DNA of 64,000 nt from Paenibacillus sp. FSL K6-1096 (GCF_037977055.1 NZ_CP150274.1:1178001-1242000), one strand, 5' to 3'. Positions 36,898 to 45,850 are shown, counted from the first letter of the stretch. Numbers and translations: made by a program. Notes: generated by a model not told the origin, from the sequence alone.

Positions 36898-38112
36898 CGC
36901 CTGTTGATTAGCTAAATTATGGGAATGTAAGATCATTAGTCAAAAAAGTAATCCATTCTACGGGTAATCGTTGCAGCGTAAATAAGCGGTCAAAATCGGC
37001 AAACGTTAGTTTGGCGCTCCAATGAACCACTGCATTTCCTTTGTCAAAGAGGAATTTCAATAACACATAAACCAGTAAAGCGGTATACAACTGTCCGTAC
37101 ACAGCATTGGGTGTGGTCCCAAATAAGGTTGGAATGTTTAAATGCTGCTTAATCCAGCGAAAAAACACTTCGATCTGCCACCGCTTCTTGTAAATTTCTG
37201 CAATCCGTTCAGCGGAGTGCCAGTGTAGATTCGTAGCAAGAATCACCGGGTTGCCTTGTGGGTCTCTTAGAATTACTACGCGAAAACGGTTCTTGGAAAG
37301 CCGTTGTCCTTTTCCTAATTGGCAGGTGAAATCTTGTTCGAGAGTTCCTGTGAAGGGTTCGCTTCGTATCCGGGCAACCGGGGACTGAAAGAGCGTGTTG
37401 TCCCGAAGCCGAATGACAAAGCATTGGTGCTGCTCCAGATACTCATCGAATCGTTTGTGACTGCCATACGCCCGATCGGCTACGATAATAAACCGTTTGT
37501 CGATCAGCTCGGGACAGCTTTTAAAATCATGGGAATTCCCTGTGGTCTCGGTCACCTTAAAGAGCCGGCCTTCATCGGCCACCACCGACACGTGTAATTT
37601 GATTCCTGCGCGTTCGCCTTTCAGCGGAGCCCAAGGAAGCCGTTCTTTCCCGACGGTAATTTTGGTGGAATCGACGAGAAGTAAGGCTTTGGGAATCCCT
37701 AAATGTCTTCGGGTCGAGCGATTACACAGATCAATCATGAGGTTCAGCAATTGCTTAAAAAGCTCGAAGGGAACATCTTTCGCTTTTTTGGAGAGCGTAG
37801 AATGGTCCACGGGTCTAAGACCGCTGGAATCCATGCGTACTTCACCATCCCGATATCCCTCCCACTGCTGAAACGAAGCCTCCGCCAAGAATAAAAAGAG
37901 GTCATAGACGGTAAACTTTCTTGCTTTATCGACATATTCAAGTTCTTGAAGAAACGGTGAGAGTTTCTCTTCAGGAATCACTAATTGCAGAATGTTCGAG
38001 ATTGAAGTAGACTTTTTCATGAGGTCGCCTCGTTTCGGATGTTTGTAGGGGTACAAACACTTTACCGAATGAGCGGCCTTTTTGCTACCTTTTTTTGGCT
38101 AATCAACAAGCC
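36898..38112 (-). mobile_element. Complete IS4-family insertion sequence with 13-bp target duplication
   Basis: 1215 bp. Terminal inverted repeats match at 16 of 19 positions: left from 36898 (CGCCTGTTGATTAGCTAAA), right read inward from 38112 (GGCTTGTTGATTAGCCAAA). The direct repeat TGTACTAAATACA stands at 36885-36897 and 38113-38125 and fits the 10-13 bp duplications of IS4-family elements. Removing the IS plus one duplicate restores a member of the local palindromic repeat family. One intact transposase gene; the ends look functional. Confidence 0.9.
36917..38020 (-). CDS. IS4-family transposase
   Basis: About 367 residues from the ATG at 38020 (GAGGCGACCTC upstream). DDE catalytic residues: first Asp in LLVDSTKITV, second in FIIVADRAYGS, and Glu in the Y-(2)-R-(3)-E-(6)-K box YKKRWQIEVFFRWIK. 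No frameshift or stop, so the element is probably active. Fills the IS except for the termini and an upstream leader of about 90 bp. Confidence 0.95.
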   Translation of the reverse strand: MKKSTSISNILQLVIPEEKLSPFLQELEYVDKARKFTVYDLFLFLAEASFQQWEGYRDGEVRMDSSGLRPVDHSTLSKKAKDVPFELFKQLLNLMIDLCNRSTRRHLGIPKALLLVDSTKITVGKERLPWAPLKGERAGIKLHVSVVADEGRLFKVTETTGNSHDFKSCPELIDKRFIIVADRAYGSHKRFDEYLEQHQCFVIRLRDNTLFQSPVARIRSEPFTGTLEQDFTCQLGKGQRLSKNRFRVVILRDPQGNPVILATNLHWHSAERIAEIYKKRWQIEVFFRWIKQHLNIPTLFGTTPNAVYGQLYTALLVYVLLKFLFDKGNAVVHWSAKLTFADFDRLFTLQRLPVEWITFLTNDLTFP

Positions 38113-38125
38113 TGTACTAAATACA

Positions 38126-38327
38126 GTAGACGGAGCTTTTTCGCGGGAAATCCGGTTTTCTGTTGTACAAACTGCAATTACCTTACTCGAATAGCACCTG
38201 AATGGCATTAGCATTCCAGCTAAACCACCTCTAAACCGCCAGCGTACATTCCATTTATCGGCCTCCGCACATACTGCCTTCCTACATTCCTTCCGTACAA
38301 AGTCCACTCCGCGCACTCAGCGCTCAC
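38126..38327. other. Gene-free stretch right of the IS element
   Basis: Continues the palindromic repeat region (TGTTGTACAAACTGCAATTA at 38161-38180). An open frame on the minus strand (38062-38316) has no ribosome binding site and crosses the IS end, so it is not called. Confidence 0.5.
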
Positions 38328-40175
38328 TCACTCGCCGGCAGCGCCCTTACTTCCCTGCACCAGCTCGCGGTAGAGACCGCCCTGCTCCAGCAGCTCCTCA
38401 TGGGACCCTTGCTGCAGCAGACGACCGCCTTCCAGCACCAGAATGCGGTCTGCTGCGCGGATCGTCCCCAGCCGGTGGGCGATGACGAAGCTGGTCCGTC
38501 CGCGCATCAGGGTCTGGAGGCCTTCCTGAATCTTAATCTCGGTCACCGTATCGATGCTGCTCGTCGCCTCATCCAGCACCAGCATTGACGGATTCGCCAG
38601 TATTGCCCGGGCAATGGCCAGTAGCTGCTTCTGGCCCTGGCTGATGCCGCTGCCGTCCACCGACAGCATCCGGTCATAACCGTCCTGCAGACGCATGATG
38701 AACGCGTGGGCATTGGCCAGCTTTGCGGCTTCCTCAACCTCTTCATCGGTGGCATCCAATCTGCCGTATCGGATATTATCGCGGATCGTCCCTTTGAACA
38801 GGAAGGAATCCTGGAGCACGAAGGCCATATGGCTGCGCAGGCTCTCCCGGGTAATCGTGGACAGCTCCTGTCCGTCCAAGGTAATGGTTCCCCGGCTCGG
38901 ATCATAGAAGCGGGACAGCAGGCCGATCAGAGTGGTTTTGCCCGCTCCTGTAGGCCCGACCAGCGCAATCGTCTCTCCGGGCTTCGCCTCGAATGTAATT
39001 CCCTGAAGCGTGTCCGCCCCGCCCTCATAAGAGAAGGCCACATCGGTGAACTTGACGGCTCCCGCCACATGCTCCAGCTTGACCGCCGCCCCCTCATCAC
39101 GGGCTTCCGTCTCCTCATCCAGCACCTCAAACACCCGCTCCGCACCGGCGATGGCCGACAGCAGCGTGTTCCACTGGTTCGCCAGATCATTCAGGGGACG
39201 GGTGAACTGGCGCGCATATTCGGCAAAAGCAATAATAATCCCCACCGTCACCAGCCCGCGGATCGCCAGCAGCCCCCCGACCCCGGCCACGATGGCGAAG
39301 CTTAAGTTGTTCAGTCCGTTCATCAGCTTGGGAATGAAGCCCGAAATCGATTGGGCCCAGTAGCCCGACAGCATAATCCGCGTATTGCGCTCCCTGAAGC
39401 CGTTAATGACACGCTCCTCCTGCGAGAAGGCTTTGATAATCCGCTGCCCGGACAAAGTTTCTTCGATAAATCCGTTCAACTCGCCCATATTCCGCTGCCG
39501 CTCCTTGAACAGCGGGCCGGTCCGCCGGGTAATCCAGCGCATCCCCAGCATCATCAGCGGCACCACGATGAAGGTAAGCAGCGTCAGCAGCGGGCTGAGC
39601 CACAGCATCACACCGACCGTGCCGACCAGCGTCAGAACGCTGGAGAAAATCTGGATCGCTGAGCTGTTCAGCGTTGAGCTGATATTCTCAATGTCATTGG
39701 TCAGACGGCTCATAATCTCCCCCTGCTGCCTGCGGTTGAAGAAGGAGATCGGCAGGCGGTGCAGGTGGGAGAACAGATCCGTCCGCATCCGGAAGACGGT
39801 CTCCTGGGCCACTTCGATCATCCAGACATTTTGCAGCCAGGAGACCAGAGAATTCAGCAGGTAGACCAGAGCCAGCACCAGCAGAAAAATCCCCCAGGTC
39901 CTGCCCCCGGCCCCTCCCAGATAATCATCCACGGCGCGGCTGATCAGGTAGGGTCCAAGGAGCGCCAGGCCTGAGCTTAACAGCACCATGAACAGCACCA
40001 GGATCAGCTTGGCTCTGCGTTCGGCGAGATAGGCCCAGATCCGTCTCAGGGTGCCCGACCAATTCTTAGCCTTGGCCTTTGGCTTACGGTTGCCCATGGC
40101 TCCGAACACCTTGGCTTCGCCAAGCCCTACATCCAGCTTCGGATAACGGAATGGATCAATGAGTGCTTTGAACAT
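38328..40175 (-). CDS. ABC exporter half-transporter with degenerate signature motif (heterodimer partner 2)
   Basis: About 615 residues from the ATG at 40175 (GGAGGGGTGC). Six-helix exporter domain, then ATPase domain with Walker A GPTGAGKTTL, Walker B LVLDEATSSID (catalytic Glu present) and H-loop VIAHRL, but the signature is SGISQGQKQ instead of LSGGQ. Combined with the partner's altered Walker B this gives one consensus and one degenerate ATP site, as in BmrCD/TM287-288-type multidrug exporters. Its start overlaps the end of the partner gene by 20 nt. Confidence 0.92.
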   Translation of the reverse strand: MFKALIDPFRYPKLDVGLGEAKVFGAMGNRKPKAKAKNWSGTLRRIWAYLAERRAKLILVLFMVLLSSGLALLGPYLISRAVDDYLGGAGGRTWGIFLLVLALVYLLNSLVSWLQNVWMIEVAQETVFRMRTDLFSHLHRLPISFFNRRQQGEIMSRLTNDIENISSTLNSSAIQIFSSVLTLVGTVGVMLWLSPLLTLLTFIVVPLMMLGMRWITRRTGPLFKERQRNMGELNGFIEETLSGQRIIKAFSQEERVINGFRERNTRIMLSGYWAQSISGFIPKLMNGLNNLSFAIVAGVGGLLAIRGLVTVGIIIAFAEYARQFTRPLNDLANQWNTLLSAIAGAERVFEVLDEETEARDEGAAVKLEHVAGAVKFTDVAFSYEGGADTLQGITFEAKPGETIALVGPTGAGKTTLIGLLSRFYDPSRGTITLDGQELSTITRESLRSHMAFVLQDSFLFKGTIRDNIRYGRLDATDEEVEEAAKLANAHAFIMRLQDGYDRMLSVDGSGISQGQKQLLAIARAILANPSMLVLDEATSSIDTVTEIKIQEGLQTLMRGRTSFVIAHRLGTIRAADRILVLEGGRLLQQGSHEELLEQGGLYRELVQGSKGAAGE

Positions 40176-41967
40176 GCTGCACCCCTCCTGACTGGGATTC
40201 ATAGATTTTGCGGTAGAGCGCGGACTCTTCCATTAACCGGTCATGCGTCCCCTGCGCAATCAGCCTGCCTTCGTCCAGCAGCAGAATCAGATCGGCCGAG
40301 GCCGTAGAGCTGATCTTCTGCGTAATCAGGAAGGTGGTGCAGGACAGCTTCTTCAGTTCAGCCAGCAGCCGCCCCTCGGTCACCGCATCCAGGGCACTGG
40401 TGCTGTCATCCAGAATGAGGATCGCCGGCTTCCGGACCAATGCCCGCGCAATCGTCAGGCGCTGCTTCTGTCCGCCGGACAGATTGACTCCGCGCTGCCC
40501 GAGCTTGGTGTCATACCCCTCCGGGAGCGCAGCAACGGTCTGATGAATCTGCGCCGCAGCCGCGGCCTGCTCAATGTCAGCGTCGGTGGCCTGCTCATTC
40601 CCCCAGGCAATATTCTCGCGGATCGAGCCGGTGAACAGCAGCACCTCCTGCGGCACATAACCAATCGAGTGGCGCAGCGTCTGGATATCCATCTCCGTAT
40701 GGTTCTTTCCATCCACCCGGATTACTCCGCTGCCGCATTCATACAGACGGGGAATCAAGGTGATCAGCGAGGACTTACCCGAGCCGGTTGCGCCCATAAT
40801 CGCCACCCGCTGCCCCGGCTGTACGGTGAAGCTGATATCCTCCAGGACCTTGATATCACTGCCGGGATAGCTGAAGCTCACCTGTCGGAACTCTACCTTG
40901 CCTTCAAGAGCCGCCGCATTGCTTCCTGCCCTCTCCCGGTCAGTTCCCTTGCTCAGGCTTGGCCGGACACCGCCCTCCTCCTGCACAGGAACCAGACCGT
41001 TCCCGCCCGTCAGCTCTCCCGGTCCTTCGCTGGCGGCCAGCACTTCACCGATCCGCGCGGAAGAGGCGCGGGCGCGCGAGAAGCTGACCATAATCCAGGA
41101 CAGCGCTGACAGCGCTCCCATGGTACGCAGCGAATAGTTAATGACGGCGACGGTCTCTCCGAGTGTCGCATCGCCTGTAGAAATCTCAATCCGGCCGAAC
41201 CATAGCACCGCTAGAATCCCCGCATTGACAATAATCATAATGAACGGGGTTGACGTCTCGGTGAGCCTCAGGGCCTTCACCGTCGATCGCATCAGCGTCC
41301 CGCTGAATGAAGCGAACCGGCCGATCTCATGGCCCATGCGCACGAAGACGCGGATCAGCCGGATGCCGGTCAGGTTCTCCTGAATCACACCATTTACATC
41401 ATCGAGCCTGCTCTGCACGGTGCTGAACAGCGCGGAGGCTCTGCGCATCAGCCAGATCATGAAGAACACCAGGAACGGCAGCGTCACCGCCAGCAGCAGC
41501 CCCAGCTTGACATGCACAACGAGCGCCATTAGGACGCTGCCGATCACCACCAGCGGGATACGGGTCATGAACCGGAGCCCCATGAATATGGTATCCTGCA
41601 GTTGCGTAACATCCCCGGTCAGCCGCGTGATCAGCGATGAGGTGGGAAAGCGGCTGAAGACCTCATAAGTGAAGGACTGCACCTTCTCATACAGCTTATC
41701 CCGCAGGTCAAACGCAAACCCTTGGCTGACATGGGATGCAAAAAAAGAGCTGAGTATGCCCGCAAGAAACGCTACAGCCGCGCTCCCTACCAGCACACCG
41801 CCCCATAACCAGACAACAGCGTTGTCCTGCTGGCGGATACCTTGATCGATAATTTTGGAGATCAGGAGCGGCTGCGACAGCTCTACGGCCAGCTCAATCA
41901 GCATCATAACCAGCGCCGCAATGGCGGCTACACGATATTTGGTAAGATAAGACATCGTTAGCTTCAT
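40156..41967 (-). CDS. ABC exporter half-transporter with degenerate Walker B (heterodimer partner 1)
   Basis: 603 residues. Six-helix exporter domain, Walker A GATGSGKSSL and a proper signature VNLSGGQKQR, but Walker B reads ILILDDSTSALD (Asp in place of the catalytic Glu) and the H-loop is LITQKIS (Gln for His). A linker insertion of about 40 residues (GELTGGNGLVPVQEEGGVRP) precedes the ATPase domain. Partner of the next gene; substrates could be drugs, lipids or peptides. Confidence 0.92.
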   Translation of the reverse strand: MKLTMSYLTKYRVAAIAALVMMLIELAVELSQPLLISKIIDQGIRQQDNAVVWLWGGVLVGSAAVAFLAGILSSFFASHVSQGFAFDLRDKLYEKVQSFTYEVFSRFPTSSLITRLTGDVTQLQDTIFMGLRFMTRIPLVVIGSVLMALVVHVKLGLLLAVTLPFLVFFMIWLMRRASALFSTVQSRLDDVNGVIQENLTGIRLIRVFVRMGHEIGRFASFSGTLMRSTVKALRLTETSTPFIMIIVNAGILAVLWFGRIEISTGDATLGETVAVINYSLRTMGALSALSWIMVSFSRARASSARIGEVLAASEGPGELTGGNGLVPVQEEGGVRPSLSKGTDRERAGSNAAALEGKVEFRQVSFSYPGSDIKVLEDISFTVQPGQRVAIMGATGSGKSSLITLIPRLYECGSGVIRVDGKNHTEMDIQTLRHSIGYVPQEVLLFTGSIRENIAWGNEQATDADIEQAAAAAQIHQTVAALPEGYDTKLGQRGVNLSGGQKQRLTIARALVRKPAILILDDSTSALDAVTEGRLLAELKKLSCTTFLITQKISSTASADLILLLDEGRLIAQGTHDRLMEESALYRKIYESQSGGVQHVQSTH

Positions 41968-41985
41968 CGAAGATACCCCATTTTT

Positions 41986-42195
41986 TTATTCGTAGAGCGC
42001 TTCCCGCAGACGGGTGGACATCGCCGAGCCCTGTCCCGATTTCAGGATTACCCGGCGCAGCGCCTTGTTGCTGCGGTCCAGCTCAGCCAGCCCGGCCAGC
42101 ATATCCGTTAGTAATTCCTCCGTCTCCGGGGTTAGCTCCCCCTTCTCCCGAAGCCGTTCCATCCGTTCCTTGTATTGCTCCACCATCTCTGCCAC
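41986..42195 (-). CDS. Small acidic/basic helical protein, unknown, first gene of the ABC exporter operon
   Basis: 69 residues, no membrane helix, predicted all-helical: EQYKERMERLREKGELTPET and LLTDMLAGLAELDRSNKALR, ending LREALYE. GTG start with AAGG upstream; ends 18 nt before the exporter genes. Not recognised; it could be a regulatory partner of the exporter. Confidence 0.65.
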   Translation of the reverse strand: MAEMVEQYKERMERLREKGELTPETEELLTDMLAGLAELDRSNKALRRVILKSGQGSAMSTRLREALYE

Positions 42196-42378
42196 TTGAC
42201 CTTACTTCCTCTCTGTTCACTGGATTCTCCTGCTGAACACACAATTGGATATATTATAGCACATCCCGGACCGCAGGAATGTTAGCACTGGCTACCCCGG
42301 CACAGAATATGATACTCTAGTAAGGTCGATTTTTCGGATGTGTAACAGAGAAGCTGAACCGTGAAAGGATAGATGGAC

Positions 42379-42948
42379 GTGGCACAGTTATTTTTTAAGT
42401 ATGGGGCAATGAACAGCGGCAAATCCATTGAGATTCTCAAGGTTGCCCATAATTATGAAGAGCAAGGCAAGTCGGTGCTGCTCTTTACGCCTTCCATCGA
42501 TAACCGGGATGAAGTCGGATACATCTCCTCCCGGATCGGTCTGCGCAAGCAGGCCATTCCGATTGAAGAGAATACGGATATGTACAGCATCGTCAAGAAT
42601 AGTCTGCCGAAGCCCCACTGTGTGCTGGTCGATGAATGCCAGTTCCTGAGCAAGGACTGCATCCTCCAGCTGGTGCGCATTGTGGACGAGCTGAATATTC
42701 CGGTCATGGCCTTCGGCCTGAAGAATGATTTCCAGAACAATCTGTTCGAGGGCAGCAAATATATGCTGATCTACGCCGACAAGATTGAGGAGATGAAGAC
42801 CATCTGCTGGTTCTGCGAACGCAAGGCCACCATGGCGCTGCGGGTCGAGAACGGCAAGCCCGTCTACAGCGGCAAGCAGATTCAGATTGGCGGCAATGAA
42901 GCATACTATCCGGTCTGCCGCAAATGCCATAAGAACCCGCCTTTATAA
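42379..42948 (+). CDS. tdk: Thymidine kinase
   Basis: About 189 residues. Phosphorylates thymidine and deoxyuridine with ATP. P-loop [13 protein letters not shown], catalytic Asp/Glu [10 protein letters not shown], lasso loop [16 protein letters not shown], and zinc cysteines CWFC and CRKC. I prefer the GTG at 42379 (AAAGG 9-10 nt upstream, protein starting VAQLFFKYG like relatives) over the ATG two codons earlier. Confidence 0.95.
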   Translation: MAQLFFKYGAMNSGKSIEILKVAHNYEEQGKSVLLFTPSIDNRDEVGYISSRIGLRKQAIPIEENTDMYSIVKNSLPKPHCVLVDECQFLSKDCILQLVRIVDELNIPVMAFGLKNDFQNNLFEGSKYMLIYADKIEEMKTICWFCERKATMALRVENGKPVYSGKQIQIGGNEAYYPVCRKCHKNPPL

Positions 42949-42969
42949 CATACCCGCTCTGGGAATAGC

Positions 42970-43012
42970 AAAACGCATTTCGGCCCTGGAAAGGCTGAAA
43001 TGCGTTTTTTCA
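42970..43012. terminator. Terminator of tdk
   Basis: Stem AAACGCATTTCGGCC with its near-complement GGCTGAAATGCGTTT, followed by TTTTTT; A residues on the other side make it usable for the minus-strand gene at 43030 too. Confidence 0.85.
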
Positions 43013-43029
43013 TAACTTCTATCTTCCGA

Positions 43030-43608
43030 TCAGTACAGAATCTCAATCTGCCTATATTCCTTCACTGGTTCAGTGCTTATAAAAACATCCGGTTCCGAAT
43101 GAGCGCTCACAAGCGCATTCAGCGTGTTCAGCTCATAATACCATTCTCCCGTATCCTGATAGAGATATCTGCCGTTATAGGAGATTCTTCCATATTCATT
43201 GGGACCCAGCCCAAAGGCCGGCTCGTTCAAAGGATGATACCGCTGGTCATACCGGACTGGCTTTCCTCCATCCTTGGAGTAGTGGTAACTGAACAGGTAT
43301 TCCCGTTCAATCTTGTCCACTTTGACGCAGCCTATAATCCAAGACTCAGCCCCGGGGTCCAGGATGACGCTCTTGTTGTGAACAACCTCGAACCCTGCCT
43401 TGTTCTGCGCAATCAGTATACGATGGAAGGGAAGACCATAGGACAAATCGTATGTAAAAATGGTGTCCGGCAGGGTAAAGTTAGCCTTGTAATTGTTGCG
43501 CGCCGTTGAAAAAGGAGCCCCCCTCACTTCCTTCTCCCACCTGATGGTCATGAATTGCAGGAGCAATCTCTCTTCGTTCCGGCGGCCTTTATGCCAGGTC
43601 TTGTGCAT
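43030..43608 (-). CDS. Hypothetical protein, 192 residues
   Basis: Not recognised. No signal peptide or membrane helix; rich in aromatic residues (YHYSKDGGKPVRYDQRYHP, YGRISYNGRYLYQ, EWYYELN). RBS GAGGTGG is 10 nt before the ATG. Convergent with tdk and upstream of nothing else on its strand except two small genes to the right, so it may be third in a run with the DUF2007-like and DinB genes. Confidence 0.7.
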   Translation of the reverse strand: MHKTWHKGRRNEERLLLQFMTIRWEKEVRGAPFSTARNNYKANFTLPDTIFTYDLSYGLPFHRILIAQNKAGFEVVHNKSVILDPGAESWIIGCVKVDKIEREYLFSYHYSKDGGKPVRYDQRYHPLNEPAFGLGPNEYGRISYNGRYLYQDTGEWYYELNTLNALVSAHSEPDVFISTEPVKEYRQIEILY

Positions 43609-43624
43609 ATTTCATCCACCTCAT

Positions 43625-43885
43625 TCAAGACTTATGAATTGCCCCGAGTGCCCGGTGCTCATCCTCCTTGCGGACGAACAGATCATGCTGTACTGCAGCC
43701 TTCCCGCCGAAGCTGCCGCGCTGGGTGGCCGCCTTCATTCCGCCGTTAATCCGCGAACGGTGCGGGATGCCTGCCGCCGCCAGGCGGCTTTTGACTCTGA
43801 AGTATTGGCTCTGATCGAAAGTGGTGTACACCAAGGTCCGTTCCTGCGGGACGAAAAAATGCCAGATGCCCTTGAGCCAGCTCAT
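43625..43885 (-). CDS. Small protein resembling DUF2007 (putative signal-transducing protein)
   Basis: About 86 residues. Ends with HDLFVRKEDEHRALGAI, typical of the DUF2007 C-terminus, after VYTTFDQSQYFRVKSRLAAAGI at the position of the usual first strand-helix. RBS GGGGGAGTG before the ATG at 43885. Function unknown. Confidence 0.65.
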   Translation of the reverse strand: MSWLKGIWHFFVPQERTLVYTTFDQSQYFRVKSRLAAAGIPHRSRINGGMKAATQRGSFGGKAAVQHDLFVRKEDEHRALGAIHKS

Positions 43886-43905
43886 CTGCACTCCCCCTCT
43901 GTCGG

Positions 43906-44424
43906 TTAGTTCAGATAGCGCTCCTTAAGAATCCGCAGATGATGCAGCTCATGTCCGATAATTACGCAGAGCTGCGCCCGGACTGACATGGCAACGCCGC
44001 CGAAGCTCCCCTTGCGGGTATATACTTCTTCGGGCAGGCTATCGACCAGCGCAAGAGTAGACTCCCTGACGATCCGGTAGTGGGTAATCATCTCCTGCAG
44101 CGTGAAACGGTCAAAGCTACCTGCTGCTACATAGTCATTCTGTTCATAGCCCGGCAGCGGCGCTTGTTCTCCTCTGGCAAAACAGAGCAGGCGGTATGAC
44201 ATAATGCGGTCATTGTCCGTCAGATGCCCGATCATTTCCTTAATACTCCATTTGCCGGGGGCGTAGCGGTACGCTCCCTGCTCCTCGGTAAGCCCGTTGA
44301 ACAGCTCCAGCATCGCCTGGGTCTGCTCGCGCAGCATCACCCTCATCTCTCCTTCAGGCGGCACCAGCTTGACATAAGTCCACTGAAATTCATTATATTC
44401 TTCCTTAGATGGACGCTGATTCAT
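43906..44424 (-). CDS. DinB family protein
   Basis: About 172 residues from the ATG at 44424 (GAGAGGGG upstream). Four-helix DinB/YfiT fold with three metal-site histidines: MIGHLTDNDRIM, MITHYRIV and IIGHELHHLRIL. Members are thiol transferases or unknown damage-inducible proteins. Followed by the DUF2007-like gene after 20 nt. Confidence 0.87.
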   Translation of the reverse strand: MNQRPSKEEYNEFQWTYVKLVPPEGEMRVMLREQTQAMLELFNGLTEEQGAYRYAPGKWSIKEMIGHLTDNDRIMSYRLLCFARGEQAPLPGYEQNDYVAAGSFDRFTLQEMITHYRIVRESTLALVDSLPEEVYTRKGSFGGVAMSVRAQLCVIIGHELHHLRILKERYLN

Positions 44425-44484
44425 GGTAAAACCCCTCTCCCATACATTTTTCAAGAAAAATTTGCCGGATTGTGTCAAAACCTG

Positions 44485-44513
44485 TTGTTGGAACTTATCC
44501 TATTATGTATAAT
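44485..44513 (+). promoter_or_regulatory. Sigma-A promoter of the agr-like operon
   Basis: TTGTTG (44485-44490), 17-nt spacer, TATAAT (44508-44513), about 48 nt before the first start codon. No clear pair of LytTR-type direct repeats was recognised near it. Confidence 0.65.
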
Positions 44514-44560
44514 ATCACCAGAGTTACAGATTTGTTAATCGAATCTTCGGGAGTGTACGC

Positions 44561-45226
44561 ATGTTGGATTTTGTGCTGTATATGGTGTTCTCCATTCTAG
44601 AAACCTCAGCAATGTTTTATTTGGCTTTCAAAGTCTTTAAGATTGATATTTATCCCGTGGAAATAGTATTTGCTGGTTTACTTATGGCTTTTATATCTTA
44701 CTTCCTTCGTCATGATTATGAACTAGTACTGACAGATGTAGCGATACAATACCTGCTTACCTTCTGCTTTTTATGGCTTTTGTTTAAGATTCATGTGTTT
44801 TACGCTATTGTTATGACAGCATTAACATACCTTACCTATATGTTCATTCAATCCACATGCTACTTCCTCTTAAAAATAACAGGATTGTACTATTTGGAAT
44901 TGTCTTATACATCAATCGGTGTTTATATTCTGCAACTTATTTCTGCAATGATTGCATTTAATATCGGAATTTATATCGGTAAAAAGAGAAAAGGCTTTGA
45001 TTTCGTGCCGGATAAACAAAATGTCAAAATAAAGATTGAATTGCGCGAAATTAAAATTTTCATTTTAAGTGCACCATCCCTAATCTTTGTTGTATTAATG
45101 GTGTACCTAACACAAAAATATTCTCAATACTTTTTCCTGATGCCTATGGTTTACGCCATTTTACTCTATGCTTATCTATATCTTTCATACAAGAAGGATC
45201 GAACAGACAATGAATTCATTAGCTAA
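44561..45226 (+). CDS. Polytopic membrane protein resembling an AgrC sensor domain without a kinase
   Basis: 221 residues, with about six or seven hydrophobic helices (for example LDFVLYMVFSILETSAMFYL, IYPVEIVFAGLLMAFISYF, YLLTFCFLWLLFKIHVFYA) and a short cytoplasmic segment KKRKGFDFVPDKQNVKIKIE before the last two helices. Length and topology resemble the membrane sensor part of AgrC-type kinases, but the protein ends without any dimerisation or ATPase domain. Alternatively it is analogous to HdrM/BrsM membrane inhibitors of streptococcal LytTR regulatory systems. First gene of the operon, overlapping agrB by 17 nt; AT-rich. RBS GGGAG. Confidence 0.75.
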   Translation: MLDFVLYMVFSILETSAMFYLAFKVFKIDIYPVEIVFAGLLMAFISYFLRHDYELVLTDVAIQYLLTFCFLWLLFKIHVFYAIVMTALTYLTYMFIQSTCYFLLKITGLYYLELSYTSIGVYILQLISAMIAFNIGIYIGKKRKGFDFVPDKQNVKIKIELREIKIFILSAPSLIFVVLMVYLTQKYSQYFFLMPMVYAILLYAYLYLSYKKDRTDNEFIS

Positions 45227-45734
45227 TAGAGTTGCCGTCAGCATCAAAAAAGCAAACCCTGAAGAGACTCATTCCGTTGAGGTTATGGAATACTCCTTGG
45301 GCATTATATTGAATACTCTCTTAATTATAGTATGTACTGCCATCATTGGTCTATTTCTGGGCCGTTTTGCAGAATGTATGACCTTTCTTTTGTGCTTTTG
45401 CATTCTGCGCCTCAGCTCTGGCGGTTTTCATCTAAAAACAGCCCTGGCGTGCAATATTGTCACCACCCTAATAAGCACTACCCTCCCTTCATTCATTACC
45501 TTGTCGGATTCATCGCTATGGATTGCTAATTTGATCAGTTTGGTTATTATGATTGGGTTTGCCCCCAACCCCGACAAAAATGTAAGGATCCCCACTTCGA
45601 TATACCCTTTATTGAAGTTGGTTTCTATAGCAATGGTATCATCTAACTTTTTTCTGCAATCAACTGTCGTCGGGTTGGGATTTCTGGTTCAATCCCTAAC
45701 AATCATCCCTTGGACAAGGAGGAGAACACAGTGA
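45210..45734 (+). CDS. agrB: AgrB-family peptide-processing membrane protease
   Basis: 174 residues. The AgrB signature is clear: LRLSSGGFHLKTALAC with catalytic His74 and Cys81, the same 7-residue spacing as His77/Cys84 of S. aureus AgrB. Four or more helices follow. AgrB cleaves the C-terminal tail of the AgrD propeptide and cyclises it. The ATG at 45210 lies within the end of the previous gene; the stop overlaps the propeptide start by 4 nt (GTGA). Confidence 0.93.
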   Translation: MNSLANRVAVSIKKANPEETHSVEVMEYSLGIILNTLLIIVCTAIIGLFLGRFAECMTFLLCFCILRLSSGGFHLKTALACNIVTTLISTTLPSFITLSDSSLWIANLISLVIMIGFAPNPDKNVRIPTSIYPLLKLVSIAMVSSNFFLQSTVVGLGFLVQSLTIIPWTRRRTQ

Positions 45735-45850
45735 AAAAAGCAATCGCAAAGCAAGCTTCAGCCGTTCTTGCCAGTTCTGCACGTTTCTTTGTATCTATCA
45801 TGAAACCAGCGATTCACAGCCCGGAAGCGCCAAAAGAATTGCGCAAGTAA
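45731..45850 (+). CDS. agrD: AgrD-like cyclic autoinducer propeptide, cysteine-free
   Basis: 39 residues. N-terminal amphipathic helix KKAIAKQASAVLASSARFF, then VSIMKPAIH, then the charged tail SPEAPKELRK, which matches the conserved C-terminal recognition tail of AgrD (compare VEVPKEL). RBS AAGGAGGAGAACACA and GTG start. No cysteine occurs anywhere, so a thiolactone cannot form; Ser22 is the best candidate for a lactone, with Ser30 in the tail. Exact mature peptide cannot be derived from the sequence. Confidence 0.85.
   Translation: MKKAIAKQASAVLASSARFFVSIMKPAIHSPEAPKELRK

Noticed and set aside
38062..38316. 84-residue frame on the minus strand beside the IS element
   Set aside because: Crosses the IS terminus, has no ribosome binding site and no recognisable features.
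44514..44560. LytTR-type direct repeats near the agr-like promoter
   Set aside because: CAGAGTT and CAGATTTGTT are suggestive, but spacing and sequence do not match the known 12-13 bp spaced repeat pair.
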